The notes under the pieces: generated by a model | Seen by the model: the letters and a program-made list of their open reading frames with translations, nothing else | Told to the model about the DNA's origin: nothing | Database searches by the model: none | Shown: positions 1 through 8,065 of the stretch, piece after piece | How positions within the stretch are numbered: the stretch's first letter is position 1 | Layout: each line of letters begins with the position of its first letter | Made by a program: the position numbers and the translations under genes | Source: Gammaproteobacteria bacterium | GTDB lineage: Bacteria > Pseudomonadota > Gammaproteobacteria > Ga0077536 | Reading direction: 5' to 3' | Length of the DNA stretch: 32,529 nucleotides | Assembly: GCA_024234975.1 (NCBI GenBank) | Contig: JACKNH010000037.1 | Location: forward strand, 1 to 32,529

Positions 1-1
1 C

Positions 2-394
2 ACGGTGATTGCCGAGAATCTCGTGCGGCCATTCATGAAGGACGTCACCGATCAGCAATTGCTGCGGATCATGCGGGTATCGGTGGTGGTCGTCGCGGCG
101 ATGTCGGCGATGATGGCGTTGCGTGGCAGCACCATTTACGAACTGGTGGGTTTGTCGTCCGCGCTGAGCCTGGTGTCGCTGTTTGTGCCATTGATAGCCG
201 GCCTGTACTGGCGTCGCGCATCGCAGGCCGGCGCGCTGCTGTCCATGGGATTCGGCATGGCGGCATGGCTGTGGTTTGAGTTTGTCTTTCCTTCGGAAAT
301 CCCTTCACTTATCTACGGGTTGATGTTCAGCATCTTCGGCATGCTGGCAGGCAGTATGGCGCGTACCGGCCGTGGACCGCTGCAAGCCCGATGA
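2..394 (+). CDS. Sodium:solute symporter (SSS family), C-terminal part
   Basis: This is the last 130 codons of a membrane transporter whose beginning lies before the window; the reading frame is open from base 2. It reads as the final transmembrane helices of an SSS-family sodium-coupled symporter. A conserved-looking segment TVIAENLVRPF precedes hydrophobic helices at about residues 22-38, 45-68, 75-95 and 98-116, with short basic loops such as YWRR between them, and the protein ends with a short Arg-rich cytoplasmic tail. The family carries sugars, amino acids, vitamins or organic acids into the cell with sodium. The substrate cannot be told from this fragment. The stop overlaps the ATG of a 30-codon ORF. 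Identification to family is fairly secure; function beyond that is open. Confidence 0.75.
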   Translation, partial: TVIAENLVRPFMKDVTDQQLLRIMRVSVVVVAAMSAMMALRGSTIYELVGLSSALSLVSLFVPLIAGLYWRRASQAGALLSMGFGMAAWLWFEFVFPSEIPSLIYGLMFSIFGMLAGSMARTGRGPLQAR

Positions 395-483
395 GTCTTC
401 CGATGATAGGCGTGACGGGCTTGCCCTGGAACGACGAGTTCGCGCGCAGGCTCAGACAAGCCTGGCACCTGAATAAGGATTGA
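391..483 (+). CDS. Possible 30-aa small ORF coupled to the symporter
   Basis: An ATG overlaps the symporter stop in the ATGA arrangement that often couples translation. It opens a 30-codon frame starting MSLPMIGVTGLPWND and ending in TGA just before the convergent EAL gene. I recognise no family. It has no signal peptide or membrane segment. It could be a real small protein, the remnant of a larger downstream gene, or chance. No Shine-Dalgarno sequence is obvious apart from the coupling. Confidence 0.25.
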   Translation: MSLPMIGVTGLPWNDEFARRLRQAWHLNKD

Positions 484-491
484 TGCCGCAA

Positions 492-2201
492 TCAGTGTTC
501 CGAAGAACCCGCATTCCCACTTCGCGGAATCTCCAGCGCCGCGTTCGCCGCAAAGCGGTCAAATTCGTCGAGTGGTATCGGGCGTGAAATAAGATATCCC
601 TGCAGGATGTCGCAGCCCAGTTCCACCAACAGCGATGCCGCCGGCATGGTCTCCACGCCTTCGGCTACCACCTGTGCCCCGAGTTCGTGGCCCAGACGCG
701 CGCTCGCCCGCGTCAGCATCATGTTGCGTTCATTGGTGGCAATGTCGCCGGTGAAGATGCGATCGATCTTGATTTCGTCGAAGTTGAATTCCTTCAGATA
801 CGACATCGATGAATAGCCGGTACCGTAGTCGTCGAGTGCGAGCTTGATGTCACAGGCCTTCAGTTTCTCCACCGCCTGCAGAATGGTCGTGATGTCCTGC
901 ATGATGGCGGTCTCGGTGACTTCCAGCGTGAGCCGTCGCTCCAGGCCATGCATGGCCTGCACGATATCCGCCACCAGGTCCGGATCAGCGAGGTCGTTCG
1001 CCGAGACGTTGATCGAGAGCGTGTAATCGTGTCCCTCAGTGCTCCACTTGCGTAATACCTTGGCGGCCTGGTTGATGGCCTGTTTGGTAATCGCCCGGAT
1101 GAGCCCATGGCGCTCTGCGAGGCCGATGAAATGATCGGGCGGGATGAACCCTTGTTCGGGATGCTGCCAGCGCACCAGCATTTCGGCCCCGATGATGCGC
1201 GGTGGATGGATGCCGAACTGCGGCTGATAAACCCAGGTCAGTGCATCGGATTCAATCGCCAGCTTGAGATCGTCCAGCAGCGGGGGCCCGGCTTCCATGT
1301 CAGCGGCCGGCGCTGTCTGGCGCAGACCCGCATCAGGCAATACCGCCGTGTCCGCCGCTCGTCGCCTGCGGCGCCAGACCCGGAGCGCGAAGCCACCCAA
1401 CAGCAGACCGGCCGCCGCCGCAGGCACAAGCGCTTTCAACGGCGAAGGCAGATTGTTCTGCGTGCGCAGAAACCATTGCTCGCGCAATGCGCGTAAAGTT
1501 CCGTCACGTTCCATCTGTTGCAGACCACTATTGATGCCGTCGAGCAGGCCCGGCCTCGCCGGCGTGACGGCAAAGGCATATGTCACCGGTAGAACCGGCG
1601 GGCTGAGCTCATGCAGTTGCGTGAGTTTTTCGTTGGCAATGGTGTACTGCGCGACGTGCGCCGGAATCAATGCGAGATCGGCTTCTCCGCGGACAACCAT
1701 GCGTAGCGCCTCCGCCTCGCTGCTGGCGGGAACGAGAATCGCGCCGTTTCCCAGGTCCTGGAGGTAAGCACTGGCATAGGCGGCTGTTTCGGTGGCGATG
1801 CGCGTGCCCGCAAGGCCTTCGAAGTTGCGGATGGCCTCGCGTGAGGAGGCGCCGAAGAACTGGTGATACTCAATGTTGATCGGATCCGAGAACAAGTAGC
1901 GCTGGCTGCGCTCGGTCGAAACGAACATGGGTACGACGCTCACCTGTCCATCGACGAGCGCCTGTTGGATGGTTCCCCAGTCGTCAAACCGGAAATCGCT
2001 GGCCCAGCCGTTGCGACGGGCGATTTCGCGAAACACTGCGACGTCGAAACCATCGGCGCCTGTATCAGCGTCCGCATAGTGAAACGGCGGGTAGTAGCGG
2101 GAGCCGCCGAAGACAACGGTGGGTTCAGCCGCCAACGCCGTGCCGCAAATGAAAATCGTCAGCGCGCCATGCAATAGCGCGGATGCTATGCGTAAGCTCA
2201 T
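492..2201 (-). CDS. Membrane c-di-GMP phosphodiesterase: periplasmic SBP_bac_3 sensor plus EAL domain
   Basis: This 569-aa protein probably senses a small periplasmic ligand and hydrolyses cyclic-di-GMP inside the cell. The signal peptide (residues 1-24, ending TALA) is followed by an amino-acid-binding-protein-like domain (about 28-245, with YPPFHYAD and GFDVAVFREIARR as in family 3 solute-binding proteins). A transmembrane helix follows (about 257-275, then an RRRRR stop-transfer), and then the EAL domain (about 308-550). All catalytic positions known for active EAL enzymes appear present: E340, N398 in INVS, E430 in LEVTE, D457-D458 in DDYGTGYSS, K478 in KID, E514 in AEGVET and Q534 in QGY. 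The signature itself reads EML rather than EAL, a change at the non-catalytic middle residue. There is no GGDEF domain. It is transcribed divergently from the TIR gene and converges on the symporter. Confidence 0.9.
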   Translation of the reverse strand: MSLRIASALLHGALTIFICGTALAAEPTVVFGGSRYYPPFHYADADTGADGFDVAVFREIARRNGWASDFRFDDWGTIQQALVDGQVSVVPMFVSTERSQRYLFSDPINIEYHQFFGASSREAIRNFEGLAGTRIATETAAYASAYLQDLGNGAILVPASSEAEALRMVVRGEADLALIPAHVAQYTIANEKLTQLHELSPPVLPVTYAFAVTPARPGLLDGINSGLQQMERDGTLRALREQWFLRTQNNLPSPLKALVPAAAAGLLLGGFALRVWRRRRRAADTAVLPDAGLRQTAPAADMEAGPPLLDDLKLAIESDALTWVYQPQFGIHPPRIIGAEMLVRWQHPEQGFIPPDHFIGLAERHGLIRAITKQAINQAAKVLRKWSTEGHDYTLSINVSANDLADPDLVADIVQAMHGLERRLTLEVTETAIMQDITTILQAVEKLKACDIKLALDDYGTGYSSMSYLKEFNFDEIKIDRIFTGDIATNERNMMLTRASARLGHELGAQVVAEGVETMPAASLLVELGCDILQGYLISRPIPLDEFDRFAANAALEIPRSGNAGSSEH

Positions 2202-2305
2202 TACCTGCGTGCCTTTTGCATTATCCAGAATGCCCGGAAACTGCGCGGTGCGTCGATTCTACAAGCGCTGGCCAAATTCGTACATAAAGTTGTGGTGACA
2301 CAGCG

Positions 2306-2327
2306 CCTGCCGCAAGCAGGCGGCAGG
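2306..2327. repeat. Hairpin in the EAL/TIR divergent spacer
   Basis: CCTGCCG at 2306-2312 pairs with CGGCAGG at 2321-2327 across an 8-base loop. It lies in the 217-bp spacer between the divergent EAL and TIR-HEAT genes. It could be an operator or a leader-RNA stem for the TIR gene. Nothing else convincing was seen in the spacer. Confidence 0.35.
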
Positions 2328-2418
2328 ATGTGCAGCGGTATTCGCATCCGCCATTCGGTGTTACCGTGGAATCGTCAATTTGAGGCAACGTAGCTGTACC
2401 TGATCGGAACGTAAGAAT

Positions 2419-3903
2419 ATGAAGTCGATGCCAGGCAAGGACGTGTTCATTTCATACGTGCGCGAGAACAGTGCACAGGTTGACCGACTCGCCGCCGACC
2501 TGCGCGCACGCGGCGTCCGCGTCTGGCTGGACCGCGACGCGATCATGCCCGGCCAGTACTGGAAGGATGCCATTCGAGAAGTGATCGCCAACGGCGCATT
2601 CTTCATCGCCTGTTTCTCGCAAGCGCTGGCGGCGCGTGACGAAACCTACATGCATGGTGAACTGCGTCTGGCAACCGAACGGCTGTTCCTGATGCCACGC
2701 CAGCGTATCTGGTTCATTCCAGTGCTGCTGGATGCAACAGCGATCCCCGATCACCGGATCAGCGAAACCGAATCACTGCGCGACATCAATGCCATTGCGC
2801 TGTATGACGACTGGGCGGCGGGTGTTGGCAGAATATTGCAGGCGATGAGGATGGACGATCCGGTGCATCAGCGCGTGGTGCATCTGACCGAACTGCTCCG
2901 CCATCATCCCGGTGAACTGCACTACGCGATTGGCGAGTTGAAGCGCATGGGGCCCGCGGCAGCCGCTGCCGTGCCGGACCTGATTTCCTGTCTGCAGCGT
3001 GAACAAGGCGCAGCACAAAGCGCAGCGGCGCAGGCGCTGGCCGCCATGGGGCCGGCCGCGGTCGCGGCCGTGCCGATACTGTGTGAAATGCTCGGCGTCC
3101 ACGCGCGCCGGATGCTGGCCGCTGACGAAGCGATCAAATCACACGTTGAATGCGAGGTTCGCCGGCATACCCTCCAGGGTGAGCAACATCCGGATATACA
3201 GACAGTGTTGCGGCTGATGAACGACACCAGCATCAGTCCAATGAAGGCGGAGAGTTCGCAGGGCGCCGCGCAGTGTCTGTGGCTCATCGACGTGCTTGCC
3301 GCATTCGGAGCCCTGGCCAGTCCCGCGGTACCACTGCTTCGTGAACTGTTGGACGCCACCGACCGCGAACTCCGGCGTCGAAGTGCCACGGCGCTTGGCA
3401 GCATCGGGCTGGCCGCGGCGCCGGTAGCCGATGATATTGGCCGCGCCCTGGTGAACAATCACGCGGATACCAGGGATCGTGAATGCGCATTGCAAGTCCT
3501 GGCCCGGATCGGTCCGGACGCGATTCCAGTGCTTGCCAACCTGATGCGGAACTGGTCCGGCGAATTTCAACATCAGGTGGGCCTTGTCATGGCCGATATG
3601 GGCGAAGCTGCGGTAGCCGCAGCAATCGAAATTTTTCTGGATGGGTCAATTCGCGATATGTATGTGCGAATCGCGGCGGGCCATGTACTGCAAGGTATCG
3701 GTGCCCCGGCAGTACCTGCATTGATGCAGGCGTTGGCAAAAGGCGATGGTGATGCTCGACGTTGGGCGGTCATTACGCTGGGCAGAATCGGCGCGCCGGC
3801 CATCAACGCGGTACCGGCACTACGCGCGTTATTGGATGATTCCAATTTTGATATCCGCCACTTCGCCGCGCACTCGATCCGCGAAATCGAAGCCGACTGC
3901 TGA
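2419..3903 (+). CDS. TIR domain - HEAT repeat protein
   Basis: This is a 494-aa soluble protein with no signal peptide. Residues 7-140 form a bacterial TIR (TIR_2) domain: DVFISYVREN opens strand A, followed by LRARGVRVWLDRDAIMPGQ (helix A, strand B and BB-loop region). W48 follows, with FFIACFSQ as a central strand and YMHGELRLA. E81 there lies where NAD-cleaving TIR domains keep their catalytic glutamate. Residues about 150-494 are Ala/Pro-rich helical repeats with recurrent AVP-LI/ALGxIG segments, i.e. HEAT or PBS-lyase-like repeats forming a solenoid. TIR fused to a sensor or scaffold is a common design in bacterial anti-phage and cell-suicide proteins, so an NADase effector with a solenoid sensor is the favoured inference. 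The ATG at 2428 is an alternative start. It stands alone, with no recognised defence genes beside it. Confidence 0.8.
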   Translation: MKSMPGKDVFISYVRENSAQVDRLAADLRARGVRVWLDRDAIMPGQYWKDAIREVIANGAFFIACFSQALAARDETYMHGELRLATERLFLMPRQRIWFIPVLLDATAIPDHRISETESLRDINAIALYDDWAAGVGRILQAMRMDDPVHQRVVHLTELLRHHPGELHYAIGELKRMGPAAAAAVPDLISCLQREQGAAQSAAAQALAAMGPAAVAAVPILCEMLGVHARRMLAADEAIKSHVECEVRRHTLQGEQHPDIQTVLRLMNDTSISPMKAESSQGAAQCLWLIDVLAAFGALASPAVPLLRELLDATDRELRRRSATALGSIGLAAAPVADDIGRALVNNHADTRDRECALQVLARIGPDAIPVLANLMRNWSGEFQHQVGLVMADMGEAAVAAAIEIFLDGSIRDMYVRIAAGHVLQGIGAPAVPALMQALAKGDGDARRWAVITLGRIGAPAINAVPALRALLDDSNFDIRHFAAHSIREIEADC

Positions 3904-4014
3904 CCGGCCGTCGCGTTGCTTCACCTGCGCCTGCCCGTGCGATAGTTGATCCCGCTCAGTTCACGTTGCACCGCATCGCTGCTGTAGCGTGGGCCGGACT
4001 GCTATGCTGCGACC

Positions 4015-5526
4015 GTGAAACATTCCAATCCACATTGTCTTGCGCTGCGACGCGTCGCCATCGACACCTACAAGGAAAATGTTGCCTACCTGCATCGCGA
4101 CTGCCAGGTGTATCGCAGTGAAGGATTCCAGGCGCTGTCCAAGGTCGAGGTCAAGGGCGAGGGTGGTCGGGCGATCTTTGCCGTGCTGAATGTCGTCGAC
4201 GATCCCGGCATCACTGAACCCGGCCAACTCGGCCTCAGTATCGAAGCCTTCGACCAGTTGCAATTGTCTGCCAATGCGCCGGTCACCGTAGGACACGCCA
4301 AGCCACCCGGCTCGCTGCATGCCGTGCATCGCAAGATCGCCGGTGAACGATTGCAGCCTGGTGATTATGAAGCCATCACCCGCGACATCGTCGAACTGCG
4401 CTATTCGAAAATCGAGTTGGCGGCATTCCTGGTCGCCTGCAGCGAAACCGGCATGGAGCGTGACGAGGTGTTGCATCTGACGCGCGCGATGGCGGGCAGT
4501 GGCGAACGCCTGCAGTGGCGCGAACCGCTGGTGGCCGACAAGCATTGCATCGGCGGTATTCCGGGCAACCGCACCAGCATGCTGGTGGTTCCCATCATCG
4601 CCGCGCATGGCATGTTGATTCCGAAAACCTCAAGTCGCGCGATCACCTCACCTGCCGGCACTGCTGACACGATGGAGGTGCTCGCCGAAGTGGAGCTGCC
4701 GCCGGGCAGATTGAATGAAATCGTGCGCGCCGAGCGTGGCTGCCTGGCCTGGGGTGGTACGGCACGACTGGCGCCGGTGGACGACATTCTGATTTCGGTC
4801 GAACGGCCGCTGTCGCTGGATTCGCCCGGGCAGCTCGTGGCCTCCATCCTGGCCAAGAAGATCGCCGCCGGCGCTACCCATCTGCTCATCGATATTCCGA
4901 TGGGGCCGACCGCCAAGGTCCGCAGTCAGTCCGATGCGCTGCGCTTGCGCAAACTGTTCGAATTCGTCGGTGATCGCGTCGGGCTGCAGATTGAAGTGAT
5001 GATCACCGATGGCCGGCAGCCGGTCGGGCGTGGCATCGGCCCGGTGCTGGAAGCGCGCGACGTCATGCAGGTATTGGAGAACCATCCCGATCAACCGCGC
5101 GACCTGCGGGAGAAGTCGTTGCAACTCGCCAGTCGCATCCTCGAGTTTGATCCCGATGTACGCGGTGGCGAAGGCTACACGTTGGCGCGTGACATTCTCG
5201 AGTCCGGCCGCGCGTTGGAGAAGATGCGTTCAATCATCAAGCTGCAGGGCGACCGCGACGGCACGTTCAAGATCGGTCCGCTGGTTCACGAGGTCAAGGC
5301 TCCGCATGCCGGCAGCGTTGCCGCCATCGACAACCTGCAGATGGCGCGCATCGCGCGGCTGGCTGGTGCGCCGATGGATAAAGGCGCCGGCGTGGAACTG
5401 TTCAGGAAGCTGGGCGATACCGTCAGTCCGGGCGAGCCTTTGTATGCCATCCATGCCGAGTTTGAGGCCGACTTTGCTTTCGCCAGCGAAGCTGCCGGCA
5501 TCAACAGCGGTTTCTCGTTGAGTTGA
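4015..5526 (+). CDS. Thymidine/AMP phosphorylase-like enzyme (archaeal-type DeoA family)
   Basis: This 503-aa enzyme belongs to the nucleoside phosphorylase family II branch that includes archaeal AMP phosphorylase and the bacterial 'putative thymidine phosphorylases'. The usual DeoA is about 440 aa; the extra 90 or so N-terminal residues here (AIDTYKENVAYLHRDC onward) are typical of the AMP-phosphorylase branch. The phosphate-binding segment KHCIGGIPGNRTS lies at about 176-188 and the pyrimidine/nucleotide-site segment KTSSRAITSPAGTADTMEVL at about 204-223; the C-terminal domain carries VHEVKAPHAG. The branch either phosphorolyses nucleosides or converts AMP plus phosphate to adenine plus ribose-1,5-bisphosphate. 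Which holds here is not decided by sequence reading. It starts with GTG and has no clear Shine-Dalgarno. The PRPP-synthetase-like gene follows after 15 bp, so the two probably act together. Confidence 0.85.
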   Translation: MKHSNPHCLALRRVAIDTYKENVAYLHRDCQVYRSEGFQALSKVEVKGEGGRAIFAVLNVVDDPGITEPGQLGLSIEAFDQLQLSANAPVTVGHAKPPGSLHAVHRKIAGERLQPGDYEAITRDIVELRYSKIELAAFLVACSETGMERDEVLHLTRAMAGSGERLQWREPLVADKHCIGGIPGNRTSMLVVPIIAAHGMLIPKTSSRAITSPAGTADTMEVLAEVELPPGRLNEIVRAERGCLAWGGTARLAPVDDILISVERPLSLDSPGQLVASILAKKIAAGATHLLIDIPMGPTAKVRSQSDALRLRKLFEFVGDRVGLQIEVMITDGRQPVGRGIGPVLEARDVMQVLENHPDQPRDLREKSLQLASRILEFDPDVRGGEGYTLARDILESGRALEKMRSIIKLQGDRDGTFKIGPLVHEVKAPHAGSVAAIDNLQMARIARLAGAPMDKGAGVELFRKLGDTVSPGEPLYAIHAEFEADFAFASEAAGINSGFSLS

Positions 5527-5541
5527 GGCGCGGCAGTCCTG

Positions 5542-6426
5542 ATGCCTTTTTCATCCGCAGACAGTTTGGTGCTCGCGTTTCCCGGCTATGCCGAGCCGGC
5601 GCAACGGTTGGCGCAGGCAGCGGCCTGCCCTTATGCGGAGATCAGCATTCACCGTTTCCCGGATGGCGAAAGCCGCGTGCAATTGCCGCCCGCGCTGCCG
5701 GCACACGTCGTCATCTACTGCACGCTGGATCATCCGAACGAAAAACTGGTGGAACTGGAACTTGCCGCTGCCACTGCACTGACGCTGGGGGCAAGCGCGC
5801 TGACGCTGGTTGCGCCCTATCTCGCTTACATGCGGCAGGACATTGCATTCGAACCCGGCCAGGCGATCAGCCAGCAGGTGATCGGACGATGGCTGGCCCG
5901 TCGGTTCGAACATGTGATTACCGTCGATCCGCATCTGCACCGTGTGCATGACTTGCGCGAAGTCATCCCCGGCCGCCAGGCCACGGCATTGAGCGCGGCG
6001 CCGGTGATGTCGGCGTGGTTACAAGCGCATGCGCCGACGGCCATGTTGCTCGGGCCGGATGAAGAATCCGCACAGTGGGTCAGCGCGATAGCAGCGCCAG
6101 CACGGCTGCAGTTCGGCGTGGCCAGCAAGCAACGATTCGGCGATCGTGATGTCGCGGTCAGGCTGCCGGACATGGAGTTCACCGATCGCCATGTGGTGCT
6201 GGTCGACGACATGGTCAGTACCGGCCATACCATCGAAGCCGCCGCCAGTCAGCTCAAGACACTCAGCGCGGCCGACATCACAGTACTGGTCACCCATGCA
6301 TTGTTTGTCGATGATGCCGAGCAGCGGATGCATGCCGCAGGCGTCGGCCGGATTTGCAGTACCGACAGTGTTCTGCATCCCACCAACGGTATTGAATTAG
6401 CGGCGCTGCTGGCCACCGCGTTGTGA
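5542..6426 (+). CDS. Ribose-phosphate pyrophosphokinase-like protein
   Basis: This 294-aa member of the PRPP synthetase/phosphoribosyltransferase fold family is a little shorter than housekeeping Prs (about 315 aa). Visible landmarks are RFPDGES (about 38-44), the ATP/ribose loop region PYLAYMRQDIAF (92-103), TVDPHLHRVHDL (127-138) and the PRPP-binding loop VVLVDDMVSTGHT (218-230). Prs makes PRPP from ribose-5-phosphate and ATP. Because this copy sits directly after the AMP/thymidine phosphorylase-like gene, it may instead be a specialised paralogue connecting nucleotide breakdown to PRPP. That role is inference. A housekeeping prs is expected elsewhere. The gene ends just before a strong hairpin. 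Confidence 0.85.
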   Translation: MPFSSADSLVLAFPGYAEPAQRLAQAAACPYAEISIHRFPDGESRVQLPPALPAHVVIYCTLDHPNEKLVELELAAATALTLGASALTLVAPYLAYMRQDIAFEPGQAISQQVIGRWLARRFEHVITVDPHLHRVHDLREVIPGRQATALSAAPVMSAWLQAHAPTAMLLGPDEESAQWVSAIAAPARLQFGVASKQRFGDRDVAVRLPDMEFTDRHVVLVDDMVSTGHTIEAAASQLKTLSAADITVLVTHALFVDDAEQRMHAAGVGRICSTDSVLHPTNGIELAALLATAL

Positions 6427-6461
6427 CGCGCCACGGAGCAGGGCGCGGGTCCGGGCAACGC

Positions 6462-6495
6462 CTGGCGGGCCAGCAGGAATGCCTGCGCCCGCCAG
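6462..6495. terminator. Bidirectional terminator-like hairpin
   Basis: CTGGCGGGC (6462-6470) pairs perfectly with GCCCGCCAG (6487-6495), and inside it GCAGG pairs with CCTGC around an AATG loop. It lies between two convergent genes, the PRPP-synthetase-like gene and the beta-propeller gene, so it could end both transcripts. There is no clear T-tract on either side. Confidence 0.6.
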
Positions 6496-6509
6496 TGCGG
6501 CATTGATGG

Positions 6510-7583
6510 TCAGTTCTGCGGCCGGATGGCGATGCGGTTGCCCGAGAAGGTGCCAAGCCAGACATCGTCACCGACCTCCAGCGCCATGGTGGCGTTACTC
6601 CAACCGGGCGTGGCAGGACCGTTGCTGATGAGCGTCGTCGCGAGGGTATCCGGGTCGACGGCGTAGGCCCGGAACGGCCGTGGACACTTGGCAATGGTGG
6701 CCAGGTCGAAGGTGGCCGGATCGATGATGCTGCCGCAGACCGGATCGACGTTGTGCATGCCGGCAGTGATCAGCCGCCCGTTCTCGCCCATGTGGATATT
6801 GTCCGGTGTGATGCCGAGGTCTTCAGTCATACCCAGCTGGCGCGCCGGGTTGGTGTTGGAAAGCGCCACGATCCTGTGCAGGCCGGATGCTGCGACATAA
6901 AGCGTGCGGCCATCCGCCGATACCTCGATGCCGTTGTTCGCCGGCAGTTCGGAACCCGGTATCAGCGCAAAGCCGTCATCACCCGGTGTCCATTTGTAGA
7001 CGCCACCGGAAGGCTGGCCGGAGATGGCTTCAAAGAAGGTCTTGTCGGGATGAACCAGCACCGTCGCCAGGATGGTGCCATCGTTCATCGCCGCGACACT
7101 GTTGGCGTTCAAGCCTTCGGGCATCAGCACACAACCGATCCAGGTGATGACCGGGCTGCCGGGGCCGGTATCGATATCGAACACTTCAATGGCCTCGCGC
7201 CCGCCATGGCCCACCGCATACAGCGTTGCATGGTCGGCCGCGCCGGCCTTGATGGTCAGCCCGTGGGTGGTGACACGGACCGGATCGGGGGCACCTGGAC
7301 AAGCGCCATAACGGGCCATGTCATGGCGGGCCCGGGGTTGCGTGCCGGGATACAAGCTGCCGGCAGTCAGAGCCCGGGTGTCGAGCAGGAACAGTGCCGT
7401 TCCCGGCGCCATGCCGCTGGCAATGGCCCAGTCGGTGTCCGGCACGCGCACCAGGTCTTCCGCATCAGTGGGGCCGCAGACGAAACGGTATCCGTCTGCC
7501 GGCATGCAATCGGCTTGTTGTGCGCCGGCAACGCCAGTGCAGGTCATCAATAATAACAGCGCAATGATGTGTGTCGTTTTCAT
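6510..7583 (-). CDS. Exported SMP-30/gluconolactonase-like beta-propeller protein
   Basis: This 357-aa protein has a clear signal peptide (residues 1-21, MKTTHIIALLLLMTCTGVAGA, cleaved before QQ), so it is periplasmic or secreted. The mature part shows beta-propeller landmarks of the SMP-30/gluconolactonase/paraoxonase superfamily: LMPEGLNANSVAA, NNGIEVSADGRTLYVAASG, a calcium-site-like TPDNIHMGENGRL, and a late TMALEVGDDVWLGTFSGNRI. Members hydrolyse lactones or esters at a metal site, and the conserved Asn and Asp residues fit that. The substrate is unknown. The start is supported by a strong GGAGGGG upstream of the ATG. It converges on the PRPP-synthetase-like gene across a shared hairpin. 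Confidence 0.75.
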   Translation of the reverse strand: MKTTHIIALLLLMTCTGVAGAQQADCMPADGYRFVCGPTDAEDLVRVPDTDWAIASGMAPGTALFLLDTRALTAGSLYPGTQPRARHDMARYGACPGAPDPVRVTTHGLTIKAGAADHATLYAVGHGGREAIEVFDIDTGPGSPVITWIGCVLMPEGLNANSVAAMNDGTILATVLVHPDKTFFEAISGQPSGGVYKWTPGDDGFALIPGSELPANNGIEVSADGRTLYVAASGLHRIVALSNTNPARQLGMTEDLGITPDNIHMGENGRLITAGMHNVDPVCGSIIDPATFDLATIAKCPRPFRAYAVDPDTLATTLISNGPATPGWSNATMALEVGDDVWLGTFSGNRIAIRPQN

Positions 7584-7670
7584 GTCCGTTTCCCCCTCCG
7601 TGTTTGCTTTCGCTTGCAGAGCTGCCTCGCATTATCCACATTGCCACGGCGTCGTTGGGAAGATTTTTTT

Positions 7671-7975
7671 CTGCCATCCCGGACACCGCGCAGCCCCTCT
7701 TTTTTCGTCATCCCGGACACCGCGCAGCGGTGAGCCGGGATCCATAGGGCCTCACTCCAAGCCGCATGGATTCCGGCTCGCGCCCACTTCGCGGGCCCGT
7801 CCGGAATGACGGAATGGGAGTGAATGCCGCGACTTCTCCCGCCCCTGTTACGCGGGCACCGCGCAGCCCCTTTTTTTCGTCATCCCGGACACCGCGCAGC
7901 GGTGAGCCGGGATCCATAGGGCATCTCTCCAAGCCGCATGGATTCCGGCTCGCGCCCACTTCGCGGGCCCGTCCG
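7671..7975. repeat. Tandem repeat array (period about 172 bp), left of the IS element
   Basis: Two successive units start at 7706 and 7878, each with CGTCATCCCGGAC. The core (7706-7811 in the first unit, 106 bp) ends with GTCCGGAATGACG, the reverse complement of its start apart from one base, so each core is an imperfect palindrome. Within it are further stems such as ACCGC-GCA-GCGGT. A conserved linker of about 66 bp (ending in a CGCGGGCACCGCGCAGCC segment and a T-run) separates cores. A truncated start of another unit lies near 7674. The second core is cut at 7975 by the IS element and resumes at 9338. No open frame in it looks real. Confidence 0.9.
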
Positions 7976-7980
7976 ATGAG

Positions 7981-7993
7981 ATGGTCTCCTCCC
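7981..7993. repeat. Left subterminal inverted repeat of the IS element
   Basis: ATGGTCTCCTCCC is the perfect reverse complement of the right copy at 9320-9332. Five bases of the element lie outside it. Confidence 0.85.
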
Positions 7994-8065
7994 CACTCTG
8001 AAACGGCGTCGTAATGCGCCAGGATGGAGTTGTTATCAACCATCGATAGAGATGAGGAGAAGACC

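Noticed and set aside
2419..6426. Idea that the TIR gene and the phosphorylase/PRPP-synthetase pair form one nucleotide-based defence operon
   Set aside because: A 111-bp gap separates them and the phosphorylase pair also makes sense as ordinary metabolism; nothing in the sequence links them beyond shared strand.
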